Assembly: GCF_027943255.1 (NCBI RefSeq)
Contig: NC_072895.1
Coordinates: 33,082,001-33,146,000 of the forward strand
Origin: Anastrepha obliqua
Lineage: Eukaryota > Arthropoda > Insecta > Diptera > Tephritidae
Reading direction: 5' to 3'
DNA: 64,000 nt
The first letter of the stretch is position 1, and each line of letters opens with the position of its first letter. The notes below the pieces were generated by a model. That model had not been told where the DNA came from. It saw nothing but the letters and a program-made list of their open reading frames with translations, and did not search any database. Shown here piece after piece: positions 32,282-43,524 of the stretch. The position numbers were made by a program, and so were the translations under genes.

Positions 32282-33560
32282 TTTTTTTATCAGTTTGGTT
32301 TTCATATAAATTTTCTTGTATTTTATTTGTTTTATTAAAAACTTTTATTTTTTTTAATTTAACTAGAAGCTTACTTATTTCCGTTTTTATATAAACTTTT
32401 TTTTTGTTAACTATACTTTTTAAATTACTTGCTTGGTTTATATATATTGTAGATATATGTTTTTTATTCAAAACTTTTTTTTAAGTATATTTAAATTTAA
32501 TTTAAGATGTTTTTATTCAAAACTTTTACTTTTAAAGTACCTAAGAGCTTACTTGTTTGGTTTTTATATAAATATTCTTTTATTTGATTTTCTTTTTATT
32601 CAAAGCTTTATTTCTTAAATCAACTAAAAGCTTACTTGTTTGGTGTTTATATAACTTTGTTTTTTATTGTTTGATTTTTATATACATTTTATTTAGATTT
32701 TATTTCAAACATAATTTTTTTAATTACTTCGTTTGTTTTTATTTAAACTTTTTTTTCAAATTTTTTATTTTTTTATTTGGTGTTTACATAAATTTTGTTC
32801 CTTTTTATTCAATTTTTTTATTTTTCAAGGTACTGAGAAGTTTATTTATTTGGTTTTTATATCAACTCTCTTTTCTTATTCAAAATCTTAATTTTTTAAA
32901 TTACTTACAAGCTTACTTGCTGGCTTTTTATATTGTATAATTTTGTTTTCATTTATAATTTTTTTTTTAATTAACTTGAAACTTAGTTGTTTGTTTTTCT
33001 ATATAAATTTTATTTTTTGGTGAGGTTTCTCCATAAATTTTTTGATCAAAATTTTTATTTTTCAAATTATTTAGAAGCTTACTTGTTTGGGTTTTATATC
33101 AACTTTCTGTTTTTATTTTTTTTTTAAGCTTTTATTTTTTAAAGTCCCTAGAAGCTTACTTGTTTGGTTTTTATGTAATTTTTTTTATTAAAACTTTTTT
33201 ATTTATTTAGTGAGCTTCTAACTTGTTTGTTTTTTATATAAATTTTATTTTTTTAATCAAATTTTTTATTGTTTAGTTTGGTTGGTACAAAAATTGTATT
33301 TTTTTTCATACAAAATTTTTAGTTTTCAAATTACTTAGAAGCTTACCAAGCTATGTTATATAAATTTGTTTTGTTATTAAAAACTTTTATTTTTTAAATT
33401 AGCTAACAGAAACTTATTTGTTTGATTTTTATATAAATTTTATTTTTTTGTGGAATTTTTTTTTTAATTACTTAAAAACTTAATGGTTTGGTATTTATTT
33501 AAATTTTTTTTATTCAAAACTTTATTCCTTAAATTTTCTAGAATCTTACTCGTTATCAAG
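32282..33560. repeat. AT-rich diverged minisatellite
   Basis: The phrase GAAGCTTACTTGTTTGGTTT and variants recur about ten times at intervals of roughly 80-170 bases, separated by TTTTTATATAAATTTTATTT and CAAAACTTTTATTTTTTAAA. The array starts where the SINE tail ends. Open frames on the plus strand (32433-32940) are low-complexity Phe/Leu/Tyr strings and not genes. Confidence 0.75.
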
Positions 33561-35300
33561 TAAATTATTTCCGAGTATAAATTCCACAATTTTTTTGTAC
33601 CTGCAAAGCAGGCGAATACTTACAAATACACACAAAAATACTTCGAAACCAGTCTCATAAAAAAACAAAAAAAAAAAAATTTAAAATGTTGTAGACCAGT
33701 GTTATTAGAGCAAGTATTATAGAGATTTCAAACCATTCAACAAATAGTGCGAAGATCTATAAATCGATCTAGTGAATATATTTTTCTATCTAACACATAA
33801 AAAAAGACGTATTCTACCAACAACTCCAACACTATTACACAAGGCGTCATATTAAAAAGAGGCTTCACATATAAGAAAATGGAAGACAAAAATTTTCGTA
33901 CCACCAAAAATTGCAAATAAATCGTGCAAAGGTGCATCTAATTTTTTAAAAAAGGACTTTGGTTGCCCCACAAAACTCAAGTATCAGAGGCAAGCATAAA
34001 ATATTGAGGGCTCCATGATATTTCAGAAGTGTCGCTCACGAAGAGCTTTGATTTATTTGGAAGATTAGGAGCTTTTTAATCATTTCTTACGCCACACATC
34101 GAACAGTCAATTTACTTTACACCACAAATACGACATATATATGTATGTATGCATGTATGTATGTCTGTATGCATGTATGTATGTATGTTTGCATCTATCT
34201 GTAATTGCTAATTACCGCTGTGCAACCTCATTTAACACTCGCGTACCCATTTGCTATCAGTAAACAAAAACAATAAGTCACAAGAACATACGCCCAAGCT
34301 GTTGATGAGTCGCACATAAATATGCAATTCAATTAAGACGCATCGTTACACTTTTATTTTTTCTTGCACTATTTTCCATGGCAAGTTTTCATATTTCAAT
34401 TTTTTTGCCTTTGTTTTTATTTTCTTTCGCAAATTTTATGCACATACATACACTTTGTTTTCTTTTTTTTCCTATTACATTTTTTCCACTTTTTCCACAA
34501 TTTCTATGATTTTTTTTTCGATTTTCTTTTTTACGAGTATATCAACTCTTTCCATAAACATCCATCCGTGCACGTATCAGCATTAAGCGAAGTTTTGCGC
34601 GCACATGCGTTCATATACACACAGAAACATGGAACTATACACACACACACACAAACATGCATATATTCAGACAAATGAGCGAATGCTGACGAAAAAGAAA
34701 GTTTTTTAAGCCATCTTTGCAGTCACATCTGCCACTGCATATCTGCCTCTCTGTGGGACATATACTTATGGCACACACATTAATAACTGCGTATGTATGT
34801 CTGTATGTGTGCGTATAGGAGTACGTGAATGCAAAGTGTGTAAGATATGCGTTTGGTTCACAAAAATTCACTACAAAGCAACTCCGGCTTTGAATTTATA
34901 TTATGTATCGAATTCCATAAGGTTCAATTGAGTTTGATCTTCTAAATAATTGAACACATTTTTATCTTTTACCGTTTTCTTGTTTTCTTTTTGGCGAAAC
35001 ACACTTATTTCGGAATCTGCAAAACCCGATGCTTTTCACCTGTCACATCAGTGCGCCTGTATTATCAGATCATATTCGCTGGTGTGCTTGCATGTACATT
35101 TGTATGTGTACAGTTGTGTTGTATTTGTTGCTGTTGTGATTTTATTTTATTTCCACAATTTGCACACGACCATTTACGCGACCGCTTTTGAACAAATGAT
35201 TTGAAAAAAAAAACGGCTTTTATTCACGCACTTTACCTCCACATCGACACTGCACTTCTTATGTTTCTCCTTTTCTCCCCAAGTTCAGTTTCTGCGCCGC
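33561..35300. other. non-coding, possible upstream intron
   Basis: An ATGT-type microsatellite lies at 34135-34195 and CA/TG-rich text at 34430-34830. No coding exon is supportable. It lies downstream of the donor of the promoter-linked exon at 35307, so it may be the beginning of a first intron. Confidence 0.35.
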
Positions 35301-35306
35301 ACTTAC

Positions 35307-35354
35307 CAATGCTAGTTTTAAACGTCTTAACACAAGCGCGATCCGCCTTTAACT
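35307..35354 (-). promoter_or_regulatory. Inr+DPE core promoter with 48-nt first exon
   Basis: On the minus strand TCAGTT matches the fly initiator TCAKTY with A(+1) at 35354. AGACGT at +28 to +33 (35327-35322) matches the downstream promoter element RGWYVT at exactly the required position. The putative exon ends at 35307, followed by a consensus donor GTAAGT (35306-35301). There is no TATA box upstream, as usual for DPE promoters. The gene it would serve is not visible in the window; the exon has no ATG and would be 5' UTR. Confidence 0.5.
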
Positions 35355-35871
35355 GATCACTCAGCACCAGCTCAAATTAGTTGGTTACCAGCCAGTCCAA
35401 ACCACAAGAAAGTGTGGTGAATTCCGCCGCCAACTTAATGCCAATAGCTAATAAAAGACCAACAGAAACAATAACAAAAGCGCTCGTTACATTGGTGCGC
35501 AGACAAGACATGGTCGGCAAATAAAAGAAGAAACACGCGCAAGTAAAGCAGACAAACTTTGGCAAAAAATGAAATAAATAATTTAAAAAAAATAAAACAT
35601 GCTAGCTGAAGCTTTTGTAGGAGCTTTCAAGGTTCAGGTGTAATTTGATTGCAGTTTCTGTGTTTGCTGTTGTTGACTATTGCATGGACAAGCATAAACA
35701 TGAGAAAAATTCCAATGGTAAGTCTGTAATGCGATGCTGCGCCGTAAGAAAATACCAATTCAAAGGAAATAACCTTTTTGCATGAGATTTTTTACGCTCA
35801 CGCTAAACTTATTTTTTTACTAATAAACTTATTTATTTTCGCTTGGCCGGCAATGGCAAACCACTGAGTGC
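35355..35871. other. possible upstream promoter region, no gene
   Basis: Contains a 62-codon minus-strand ORF (35377-35565) ending 23 bases upstream of the putative start site. It has a hydrophobic middle but no family resemblance. Near 35845-35870 there is a short SINE-body fragment (GGCAATGGCAAACCACTGAG). Confidence 0.3.
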
Positions 35872-36151
35872 TCTGGACTTCTTTTTTTGGGGTTATTTGA
35901 AAGAAAAGGTGTACGTCGATAAGCCAGCAACAATTCAAGAGCTAAAGAATGAGATGATTCGGCACATTAACGGCACAGAACCTCAATTATGCCTCAGCGT
36001 CATCGAAAATTTGGACGATATTTTGTTCCATACATAATTGAGTATTATCATAATACCAGTATTATCATAATAAAGAAAAATGACAATAATTTCCTAAAAA
36101 AATTGTATCTTATTCAAAATCAACACAGGCCCTTGAAACTTAACCACCCTT
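35872..36151 (+). pseudogene. mariner-like transposase C-terminus and 3' terminal repeat
   Basis: Encodes LDFFFWGYLKEKVYVDKPAT, then IQELKNEMIRHINGTEPQLC and ends NLDDILFHT (stop at 36035-36037). The 3' untranslated part ends in TTAACCACCCTT followed by TA. LDFFFWG carries the third catalytic Asp. The same 3' terminus makes up most of the 142-bp MITE at 492-633. Confidence 0.75.
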
Positions 36152-37035
36152 TATTATTCTTCCTCTGCTTCCTACCTGCACTAAACAGATTAATCGAATG
36201 TGGCTTTTAATAAAATTAAAAAAAAACTGAAAAAAATTCTTAAAAACGGAAGGCAAGAATTTAATTAAAAGCATGTAACGGGTTACTTACATTCACACCT
36301 TTACAAATACATTCACAATTCTCTCATTTTCTTCCTCACTAACTACGATTTTTCGAAGACAGTAAATTTGGCAGATGATTTGCAGTAACTGTCCACTTCG
36401 GCAACGTTTCGTTATAATTCGCGAAAGCATCGTAGCCAAAGCAGGTAACACGGTGCTACAGTAAATCAGAACTTTTGAAGTGACATGATGAGCACTGTAG
36501 ATCTAGCCGAGAACGACCCGGAACCGTGTTCAAAAAATTTTTAACACACGCAAATTTTTTATTAATCGTTAAAACCCCGATTTCGGGGTTTTTCCGACAC
36601 TTAAAAATTCGTAGCTCGTCTGCATTTTATCCGATTTCCAATCGTGAAAGAGTTTTATTGAGGTAAATGTTAATCCTTCTGACGTATGTCTTCTATTTTT
36701 TACGCTAACCAAAAATAACCACTGATTTTTCAACACAAAACTTAAATTGTAGTCAATTTTTCCAATTTTTGCGAGTTTAACGAGATGTTGTCGATAATAT
36801 TGAAATGAAAGGTTTATTTATTAGTACAAATTCTTATATGTAGCTGTGTCTATTCTGAATGCAAAAAGCATTCAATTTCAAAAATCGATCAAAATGTGTC
36901 GAAGTAATGGATTTTTTTGTAAAACAAAAAAATCAGTAAACTGAAAGTTTTGTTCACTACTTTCATATTTGCAAATTTTATGCGATTCTCCGTTATTATT
37001 CGCGAAATACGCGTATAGTTAAGTATATTTGGTTT
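36152..37035. other. no gene; perfect palindrome at 36571-36592
   Basis: AAAACCCCGA, TT, TCGGGGTTTT form a perfect 10-bp stem. Otherwise AT-rich non-coding text. Confidence 0.4.
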
Positions 37036-37039
37036 AAGG

Positions 37040-37540
37040 GTGACCCCGCATCGGAGTGCCACATAGACCGCAAGTTGGGTCCGCTGTGTTGCCCTAGAGC
37101 TCATTATATTGTATGATCTCCCCACCTAACCGAGATTTTTTTTATAGATTTTGGTCAAAGATACTATATTAATTCGTTTCGAGGATTTGATGAGAGATTC
37201 GATTTTCAGGTCCGAGAGTACTGAAAGATTGTCAATTGTTGGAGAGCTTAGAAGAGCGAGTCGACTTCTGGCTAGACCGGGAGAACTGCACAGCAAATGT
37301 CTGCTCGATACTTCCTCATCTTCGTCCTCGAAGTTTTTGCACAGGTCGTTTTGAGGAAGCCCGAGCCGACGTGCGTGAGTGCCCAAAAGGCAGTGGCCGG
37401 TGATAAGAGATATTATATGCCTTAGTTCGTGTTTCGAAAGACTTATAAGGGTTTTTGTCTGCTTCAGATTGTAGGATGGCCAGATTTGTCTGGTCGTAAC
37501 GCAAGTACATAGTTTCCACTCGCCACCTCCGATCAGCAAT
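37040..37540 (-). pseudogene. RNase H-bearing LINE, C-terminal fragment
   Basis: The minus strand reads LSKHELRHIISLITGHCLLG, then THARRLGLPQNDLCKNFEDE and SSRHLLCSSPGLARSRLALL. This has the layout of the zinc-knuckle tail of I/R1/LOA-like LINEs (C…H-x3-C), but the first Cys pair is reduced to a single Cys. The 3' non-coding end extends left to about 37040. Confidence 0.65.
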
Positions 37541-37544
37541 GCTG

Positions 37545-38750
37545 TGAAATTAAGTATATTTGCTCACACCTGGTCCATTCCGAACCTAGCAAGCATTATT
37601 TCATCAAAAATTGATAAGAAATTTCCCAAGTGAAGAACGTTTTTGTAGAAATAAAATAAAAACAATGTGAGACAATCGAACCCATTGCGCTGATTTTCTG
37701 CATTGCAAAAGGAAGTCATTTTGATTAGTTTGCAATGCCAACATATCCAAACCCGACGAAACCTTGAATAACTTATCCTAATCTCACTTCACTACATAGA
37801 ACCCTACGTAACACAATTGGACCGATTGCATTGTACTTCTATGTGTATTCGATTCAAAACATCTACAAATAAACGTAACGTAACTTTACCTAACATAACA
37901 CAAAATAACATAACCGTACAGGAAATTCGTAACTAAAATCAACATAACCAAACTTCATTAACCTGGACGAATCTAACGCAACCTGAGCTGAGTTTTGTCC
38001 ATGTAATACAAGAGTGGCTAATTTGAACATAAAATACTGCTAAAAAATGAAACATTTTTGAATTAAATGTTTTTATTAAAAGTTACTTTTTTAATTAAAA
38101 AGAGGTTGTCTGTAAAGTCGGTTTACTGACGATGGTTTAACGTGACAACGTCATGAGAAAATATTGATGGAATGGTTGCAATTTTCAAAACAAAAGTTTT
38201 AATTTTATTTGTTTGTAGATATTTTGTATGGATATAGAGGAGGAGGTAAATGGAATTGCAATGGAATAGGTCAAGTTACATTTACACAAACGTGGAAATG
38301 ACGAAACATTTAACAAATTCATGAAAGATATCTTCAATTTCGATTGTGCATCAGACGTTAATAAGTCAACAACACTAAGAGGCACCATCATCGATTTGCC
38401 TTTTTCAAGACACTTTACACTCGAAACACTCCCTTTCATTTCCTACTTTTTCTATCATCGTCCTATTCTCAACAGAGAAATGGTTCATTACCATGCACAA
38501 AGGAAGAAGGCATATCGCACCCTAAATACCAAAGGGGCACAACTCAAAATTTTCCACACTCGAGCTTGACTTGTTTACAGTAGTACAGTACAGAAAACAA
38601 ACTATTTGACATATCACGCTGAAATTTGCCATGTAAGCTTATAACAGTCCTACCAAAAAACAAAAAAATTTATTTTTGCCATATGTCATCCGCGGACCAT
38701 TTTATTGATAACGTCTCGTTCATATTTGAGCAGAAGAACATTTTGAGTTG
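37545..38750. other. no gene recognised
   Basis: A run of CATAACCTAACATAAC-like text near 37890-37930 recalls the pentanucleotide array but is irregular. The ORF pair at 38185-38569 overlaps on both strands and has no family resemblance. Confidence 0.35.
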
Positions 38751-38756
38751 TGACCC

Positions 38757-38960
38757 TTTTGTATTTAGGGTGCGATATGCAAATACAAATATGTGAATTT
38801 ATATACAAATGCGCATATACATACATATACGTACATATATATGCTCACTCAAGTAGGACAGAGCCAGATGTCGAACGTTGCCGAACGCGGGGGCCGATTG
38901 TGCTCTTTGTCGTTCGTTCCGCGCTCTCGCTTGCAGTTCAAGCACATTAGCTTACATTTG
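38757..38960 (+). repeat. dispersed repeat family, partial copy
   Basis: Shares ATATGCAAATACAAATA, GTCGAACGTTGCCG and CGCTCTCGCTTGCAGTTCA with 15212-15680 and 39170-39535, then diverges. Confidence 0.6.
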
Positions 38961-39169
38961 CTTGCGTACGGAATAGATTCGTATATTTGATATGTCCATA
39001 TGACTTGTATGCATCTTTACATATAGATTTGTTCTTTTTGAAAATTGCGCGAAATTGTATATGTATATGCATGTTTATATACATATATTAGTATACAACA
39101 TATCTTATAAGGTATGTGGTAAATATTACCATACATTTTTTCCTTCATATATAATAAAAAAATTAATAA

Positions 39170-39535
39170 TAATAACATTAAAACAACAGGTATTATTAAC
39201 AAACTTGGTTTTATTTTGAATTCTTCAAGTAAATCAAATTAATAATAATCAATAAGAAGGCATATGCAAATACAAATAAGTGAATTTATATATGTACATA
39301 TGCGCATATACATACACATATACGCTCACTTAAGTAGGAGAGAGCAAGATGTCGAACGTTGCCGTTCGTTTACTTTGTTTGCTTTGTCGTTCGTTCCGCG
39401 CTTTCGCTTGCAGTTCATTCAAGGTAACGGCAATGAGCAAGGTAACGACAAATGAGCAAGGTAACGACATATTTTTTCGTGCGTGCAGCCGGCTAAATCG
39501 AATTATAAGACGTTATCACGTCAAAAACTAACATT
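39170..39535 (+). repeat. dispersed repeat family, full unit
   Basis: Starts ATAATAATAACATTAAAACA and ends ATTATAAGACGTTATCACGT like the unit at 15300-15660, with two GAGCAAGGTAACGAC sub-repeats. It is followed by unrelated sequence. Confidence 0.65.
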
Positions 39536-39786
39536 ATAATCTCAAAAATGTTTACTTGATCTTCTACGTTTGTAAGACGTATCATTTGTTTCACGTACAA
39601 GTGACCAGCTTAGCCTACGGGAAGCCGTTGCCAGGGCAAGGCTCTATTAGGTTAGGTTATCTTTTGTTTGGTTCCTATAGGCTAGATTTACAAGCTCTGT
39701 GAATTTATTTACATATTTTCGCTCGGCACAGAAACACACTTAATTTCATTGTCTTACGTTTGTGTGTACATTACCTTAATTTAAAT

Positions 39787-39820
39787 AAGGTTAGGTAAGG
39801 TTAGGTTAGGTTAGGTTAGA
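39787..39820. repeat. short interstitial TTAGG tract
   Basis: TTAGG, a variant TAAGG, three TTAGG and a TTAGA stand in register. Shorter TTAGG pairs or triplets occur near 39646 and 58023. True flies lack TTAGG telomeres, so this is an interstitial microsatellite rather than a chromosome end. Confidence 0.85.
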
Positions 39821-40439
39821 ATGCTTAGTTTTAATAGGTCTTGATCATTCAAGAGTGATGATTTTTCACACTCATTAAATTGTACATGCTTACCAGCAAA
39901 TTGCAAACGGTTCTGCTGTGTCATGCAAGCTTCGGTTGGTGAGTTTGGATTAGGTACAATTAATTTTTTACAAAAAAATCGAAATTTTTGAGAAAAAAAA
40001 TTCTTCGATCAGGCACGAGTTTTTTTATGTATTTCAAAAGCAGTATACATTTTATTAAAATCAACCAAGCGATTTTTAAGTTACAGTGATCACCAGTTCA
40101 AAAAACATAGTTTTGAGAAAAACGCACTTAAAATTTTGCTGTCGAGCTCCGAAGCGCCCGAGCGCCCTTTGTTAATTGTTGAATAACTCGAAAAGTATTT
40201 GTTGGATTCACTTCAAATTTTCACACAATATTTTTAAGATATTATACTTTAGGAAAATTCAAAAAAATCCTTTTCTTTGAAAATTCTGACTATTCCTAGC
40301 CCCTTACCTTCTTCTATAGAAGTCCCGTCAGTGTAGGGTATATCACTGTCCGTCTTCGTTTGGCTCATGTAAAGGTACGCCCAGGAAACATGCTTTTTCG
40401 ACAGGTTGGGTCAAGAGGGAGAGGGATGTTAGATGAGTA
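39821..40439. other. no gene recognised
   Basis: Non-coding. The last 100 bases are the 3' untranslated end of the Jockey-like LINE to the right. Confidence 0.35.
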
Positions 40440-42650
40440 GGTTTAAGATGGCATGTGAATAGGTGGTCTTAGTATCGTGCGGAGTAACTTCACATGCCGG
40501 AAATATATTGAGTAGTCACGGTCGATTCTGGATAGATAGGAGTTTAACCTGCTACAATATGCAGAACCTAATTGTGCCAGTGTTACGCGGGTCTCACGGG
40601 CAAGCTGGAGCTCTTCATCTGCTGTAGGTGGTGGTTGGACTCCGATTACGGCATTCTGTGGACGGGAGCTTATGAAGGTGGTAACAGTCTCCCGGCGAAT
40701 GTCGTTTAAAGTCTGTCTACACATTGTCTGGTCCAGTAGATATCTGTTAGTTTTGTCCTGGATCTCGTCGGCGTAGTTTAGTAGGTGTCTCCTGACGTGC
40801 CTGGGAGGCGGCTCTGGCTCAAACAGGTGTCTGCAAGGGTGAAACCTACGGTAGCACCCTAACAGGAACTGCTTGCTGAGCAGTTTGTTATGCTCCTTCA
40901 CAGGTAGCATATGGGCCTCGTCATAAAGGTGTTGTATTGGGGACATCAGGAGGCAACCCGTCGCTGTCCGAATGGCAGTGTTTTGGCATGTCTGGAACTT
41001 TATCCACTGCGTATTACTGGTTCCAGACGACCAGACAGGCGCAGCATAGTTTAGAACCGGCCGGTCAATTGCCTTAAATGTCGATAGCAACAATTCTTTG
41101 TCTTTACCCCAAGTGCTGCCGGCGAGCGATTAGAAGACCTTGTAGCAATTTTAGACTTTAGTGGCAATTGCGGTTGAGTGCGCAGAGAAGGAGAGCAAAC
41201 TGTCGAAGGGGACGACCAAAATTTTAAGATTGTTTACAGTCGGAACTGGTGTGCCCTCGACTTTTACCTTGAGGGGTGCTTTGACCTCCTTTGTTCAGGC
41301 GCGCCAATCGTTTCTTTCTCATGCTAACCAGCGCTTGTTAGACGCACCATATGAAGCCAAATCCTTTTTCACCTGATCTTTCCAACACAAAGGAGGCCTT
41401 CCTCTTCCTCTGCTACCACCAGCTGGTACCGCTTCGCATGATTTCAGACGTGGAGCGTTTGTATCCATTCGGAGGACATGAGCCAGCCAGCCTACCCGCT
41501 GGATCTTTATTCGCTGCGCTATGTCCATGTCGTCGTAAAGCTCAGATTGGCACAGGTTGCAGTATCACCCTTCTTGTGGATTGTGTAGTATCACCCTTCT
41601 TAAATTTCAATCGGGAGGTATGCTTTCATCCGACCATATTTTGCATAGAAGTTGATGCATGCACCTTACCAGCTCCTCGCCGCTATGTTTAAATAGCTCA
41701 TCCAGCAGTCCGTCGACTCCGCGGCTTTGTTGTTCTTTAGCTGCGTTATCGCTGTTCTCACCTCGTCATGAACGGGTAGCGGACCGACACTTCCGTCGTC
41801 AACGATTGGGGTATCGCGATGTTGTTGTTGTAGCAGTTAACTTTGCCTTTTCAATGTAGCGTAAATCACCGGTCGCCTTCGTCTAGCTCAGAATCTGTCG
41901 GCCGGAGGATGCGCATCTCTTCGGGTCCGACGAAATGCAACCGTTAAAGAAGATATCCAACTTGTCGTTGTGCTTCGTCGGGATCGACAGGGAGCTTACG
42001 GTGGACCAGAGCTTACGCACACCAGAAGTGAAGTTGCAGGTCTTCAGATGTTCTTCCCATTTAGTTCGCTGGTGTGGGTTACCAGTTGCCGGATCTCCAA
42101 ATTGAGATAATTTATGCGATGTATGGGACGTATATCCCGGATTCTTCCAACAGGTACGAAGCAAAACGCGCGTTCGCCTACGCGCACATCGGTGTGGATG
42201 AGGAGAGCGGCGAAGGTGTCCTCGGTAAATTCCGCGAATCTGGCCCAATTAGCTTTGTTAAAGTGAATGTATGACCGGTGATCCGCAGGTCTCTCGATCG
42301 AGATGTTAATGGGCAAGTGGTCTGATGCAAGCGATAGCATAGGTCGCCAGGTTATCAGACCGGCGCTAGCAATTGGTATGTCAGGCGAGCTGCTGTAATT
42401 GCTTACTACCCTCGTGGGGGCGTCGTCGTTTACTGTGCTCAATGTCGAATCGTCTATCTGCTCAGCCAATTGATGACCCCTACGATCGTTTCGCAGGCTT
42501 GAATGCCAAAGATCGTGATGCGGATTAAAGTCACCTACTACCAGTCGGCTTTCACCTCTAATGAGCGCACCTATATCAGGGTGATATCCTGCCATACAAC
42601 AGGTGACAGGGGCATATATGTCAAAAATTTTGAGCTCGGCATCGCCTGAT
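40440..42650 (-). pseudogene. Jockey-like LINE, endonuclease to RT C-terminus, interrupted
   Basis: On the minus strand the endonuclease part reads SRLVVGDFNPHHDLWHSSLR with LSLASDHLPINISIE (42044-42595; the GDFN and SDHLP motifs of AP-type endonucleases). After a frameshift come SGVRKLWSTVSSLSIP and DKLDIFFNG (41883-42030). A second LINE then interrupts. The C-terminal part resumes at 41093: STFKAIDRPVLNYAAPVWSS, CQNTAIRTATGCLLMSPIQH, CYRRFHPCRHLFEPEPPPRH, ending HMPS at 40443. The RT palm is missing. A decayed second copy is at 60340-61080. Confidence 0.75.
41290..41870 (-). pseudogene. RTE-like LINE with RT palm deleted, nested in the Jockey-like copy
   Basis: Minus strand: SRGVDGLLDELFKHSGEELV, RCMHQLLCKIWSDESIP (start of an RT domain) at 41600-41740, then directly AQRIKIQRVGWLAHVLRMDT and GSRGRGRPPLCWKDQVKKDL (the C-terminal end) at 41319-41528. 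The palm with its FADD box should lie between them and is absent. The fragment lies between two parts of the Jockey-like protein. Confidence 0.65.
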
Positions 42651-43295
42651 CGAACGGCTATACCTTGACATTCTAAGGTGCTGTCCCTGCGGTCGACACT
42701 GCACTGTGTGGTGGACTATAAACGCTAGGCCGCCACCATTGTCTCGCTTGCGATCCTTTCTGTCACGTTGTAGCCACCCCTGGTAACCAAGGAGGAGCTA
42801 GCGTGCAGTTTTGTCTCTTGGACTGCGCCATCTCGATTCCATGACGGCTCAAGTATCGCGATCTTCACATTTTATGTGACATGCGCAGCTGTCACTATTC
42901 AACAGGTTCGAGAAGTGTTCCCTCCATAATTTAAGTACGCTCTGGTTGGCAGTCACCAGATCGCCGTCTTAATTCTTACAGAAAGATTTCCTTCAATTTC
43001 ATCACCACTAAACTAATCTGAGAGAAGCCAATCATCAATTTATTACGACTATGAGCTTTTTTGTGCGTTTACTTCGATCTCCAGTAAATTCAAAATCACA
43101 TTTTTAATCAATTAATTTTTATTTTATTTATGAAAATGCAAAATACGATAATTTTTAATGAAAATGCAGATACGTAAAACAGATATTTTTTTTAATGAAT
43201 AACAGGAAAAGCACTACCAATATGTACGCAGGTCACTGCAATCGTTTTACCAACAACTACAATTGCAAACAATAAATAATTAATTCATGCAAGTT
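42651..43295. other. decayed LINE sequence and spacer
   Basis: 42650-42960 looks like the N-terminal side of the Jockey-like endonuclease, too broken to read. 42960-43295 is AT-rich spacer 3' of Incenp. Confidence 0.4.
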
Positions 43296-43410
43296 TCTGT
43301 TGTTGTACGAGCATAAAAGTCCCCATCAATTTTTGGGGAAAGCCGGTCGGATATAAAGTCGGGTGCCGGATCCTTCCGGTAGCGTAGATTTCCGAAATGA
43401 CTGCCATGAG
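43296..43410 (-). repeat. decayed stem-loop/(CAA)n 3'-end repeat
   Basis: Retains TGTTGTTGTACGAGCATAAA, a shortened stem with CCCC/GGGG, and GTCGGATATAAAGTCGGG. It lies 115 bases past the Incenp stop codon, possibly within its 3' UTR. Confidence 0.5.
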
Positions 43411-43524
43411 CAACAACGAAGTGGCTACAGCTGCTTGTGCACATTACAACTAAAACTCTATTTCAAACTTACAAATCCTGTATAAAAATGTGAAACAATT
43501 ACTTTCATATACTCTCGAGTAGTT

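Noticed and set aside
32433..32940. Plus-strand ORFs rich in Phe, Leu and Tyr resembling membrane proteins
   Set aside because: They come from AT-rich minisatellite text; the composition alone yields hydrophobic codons.
34364..34678. 104-codon ORF with a Phe-rich beginning
   Set aside because: Low-complexity T-rich DNA and a CA microsatellite explain it; no domain or splice evidence.
35377..35565. 62-codon hydrophobic ORF upstream of the orphan promoter
   Set aside because: It ends before the putative transcription start, has no family resemblance and no splice partner.
36571..36592. Palindrome AAAACCCCGA-TT-TCGGGGTTTT resembling a bacterial rho-independent terminator
   Set aside because: The context is a fly genome with spliced genes; no bacterial gene is near. 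Noted only as a perfect palindrome.
39787..39820. Telomere
   Set aside because: Only a few units, interstitial, and Diptera do not use TTAGG telomeres.
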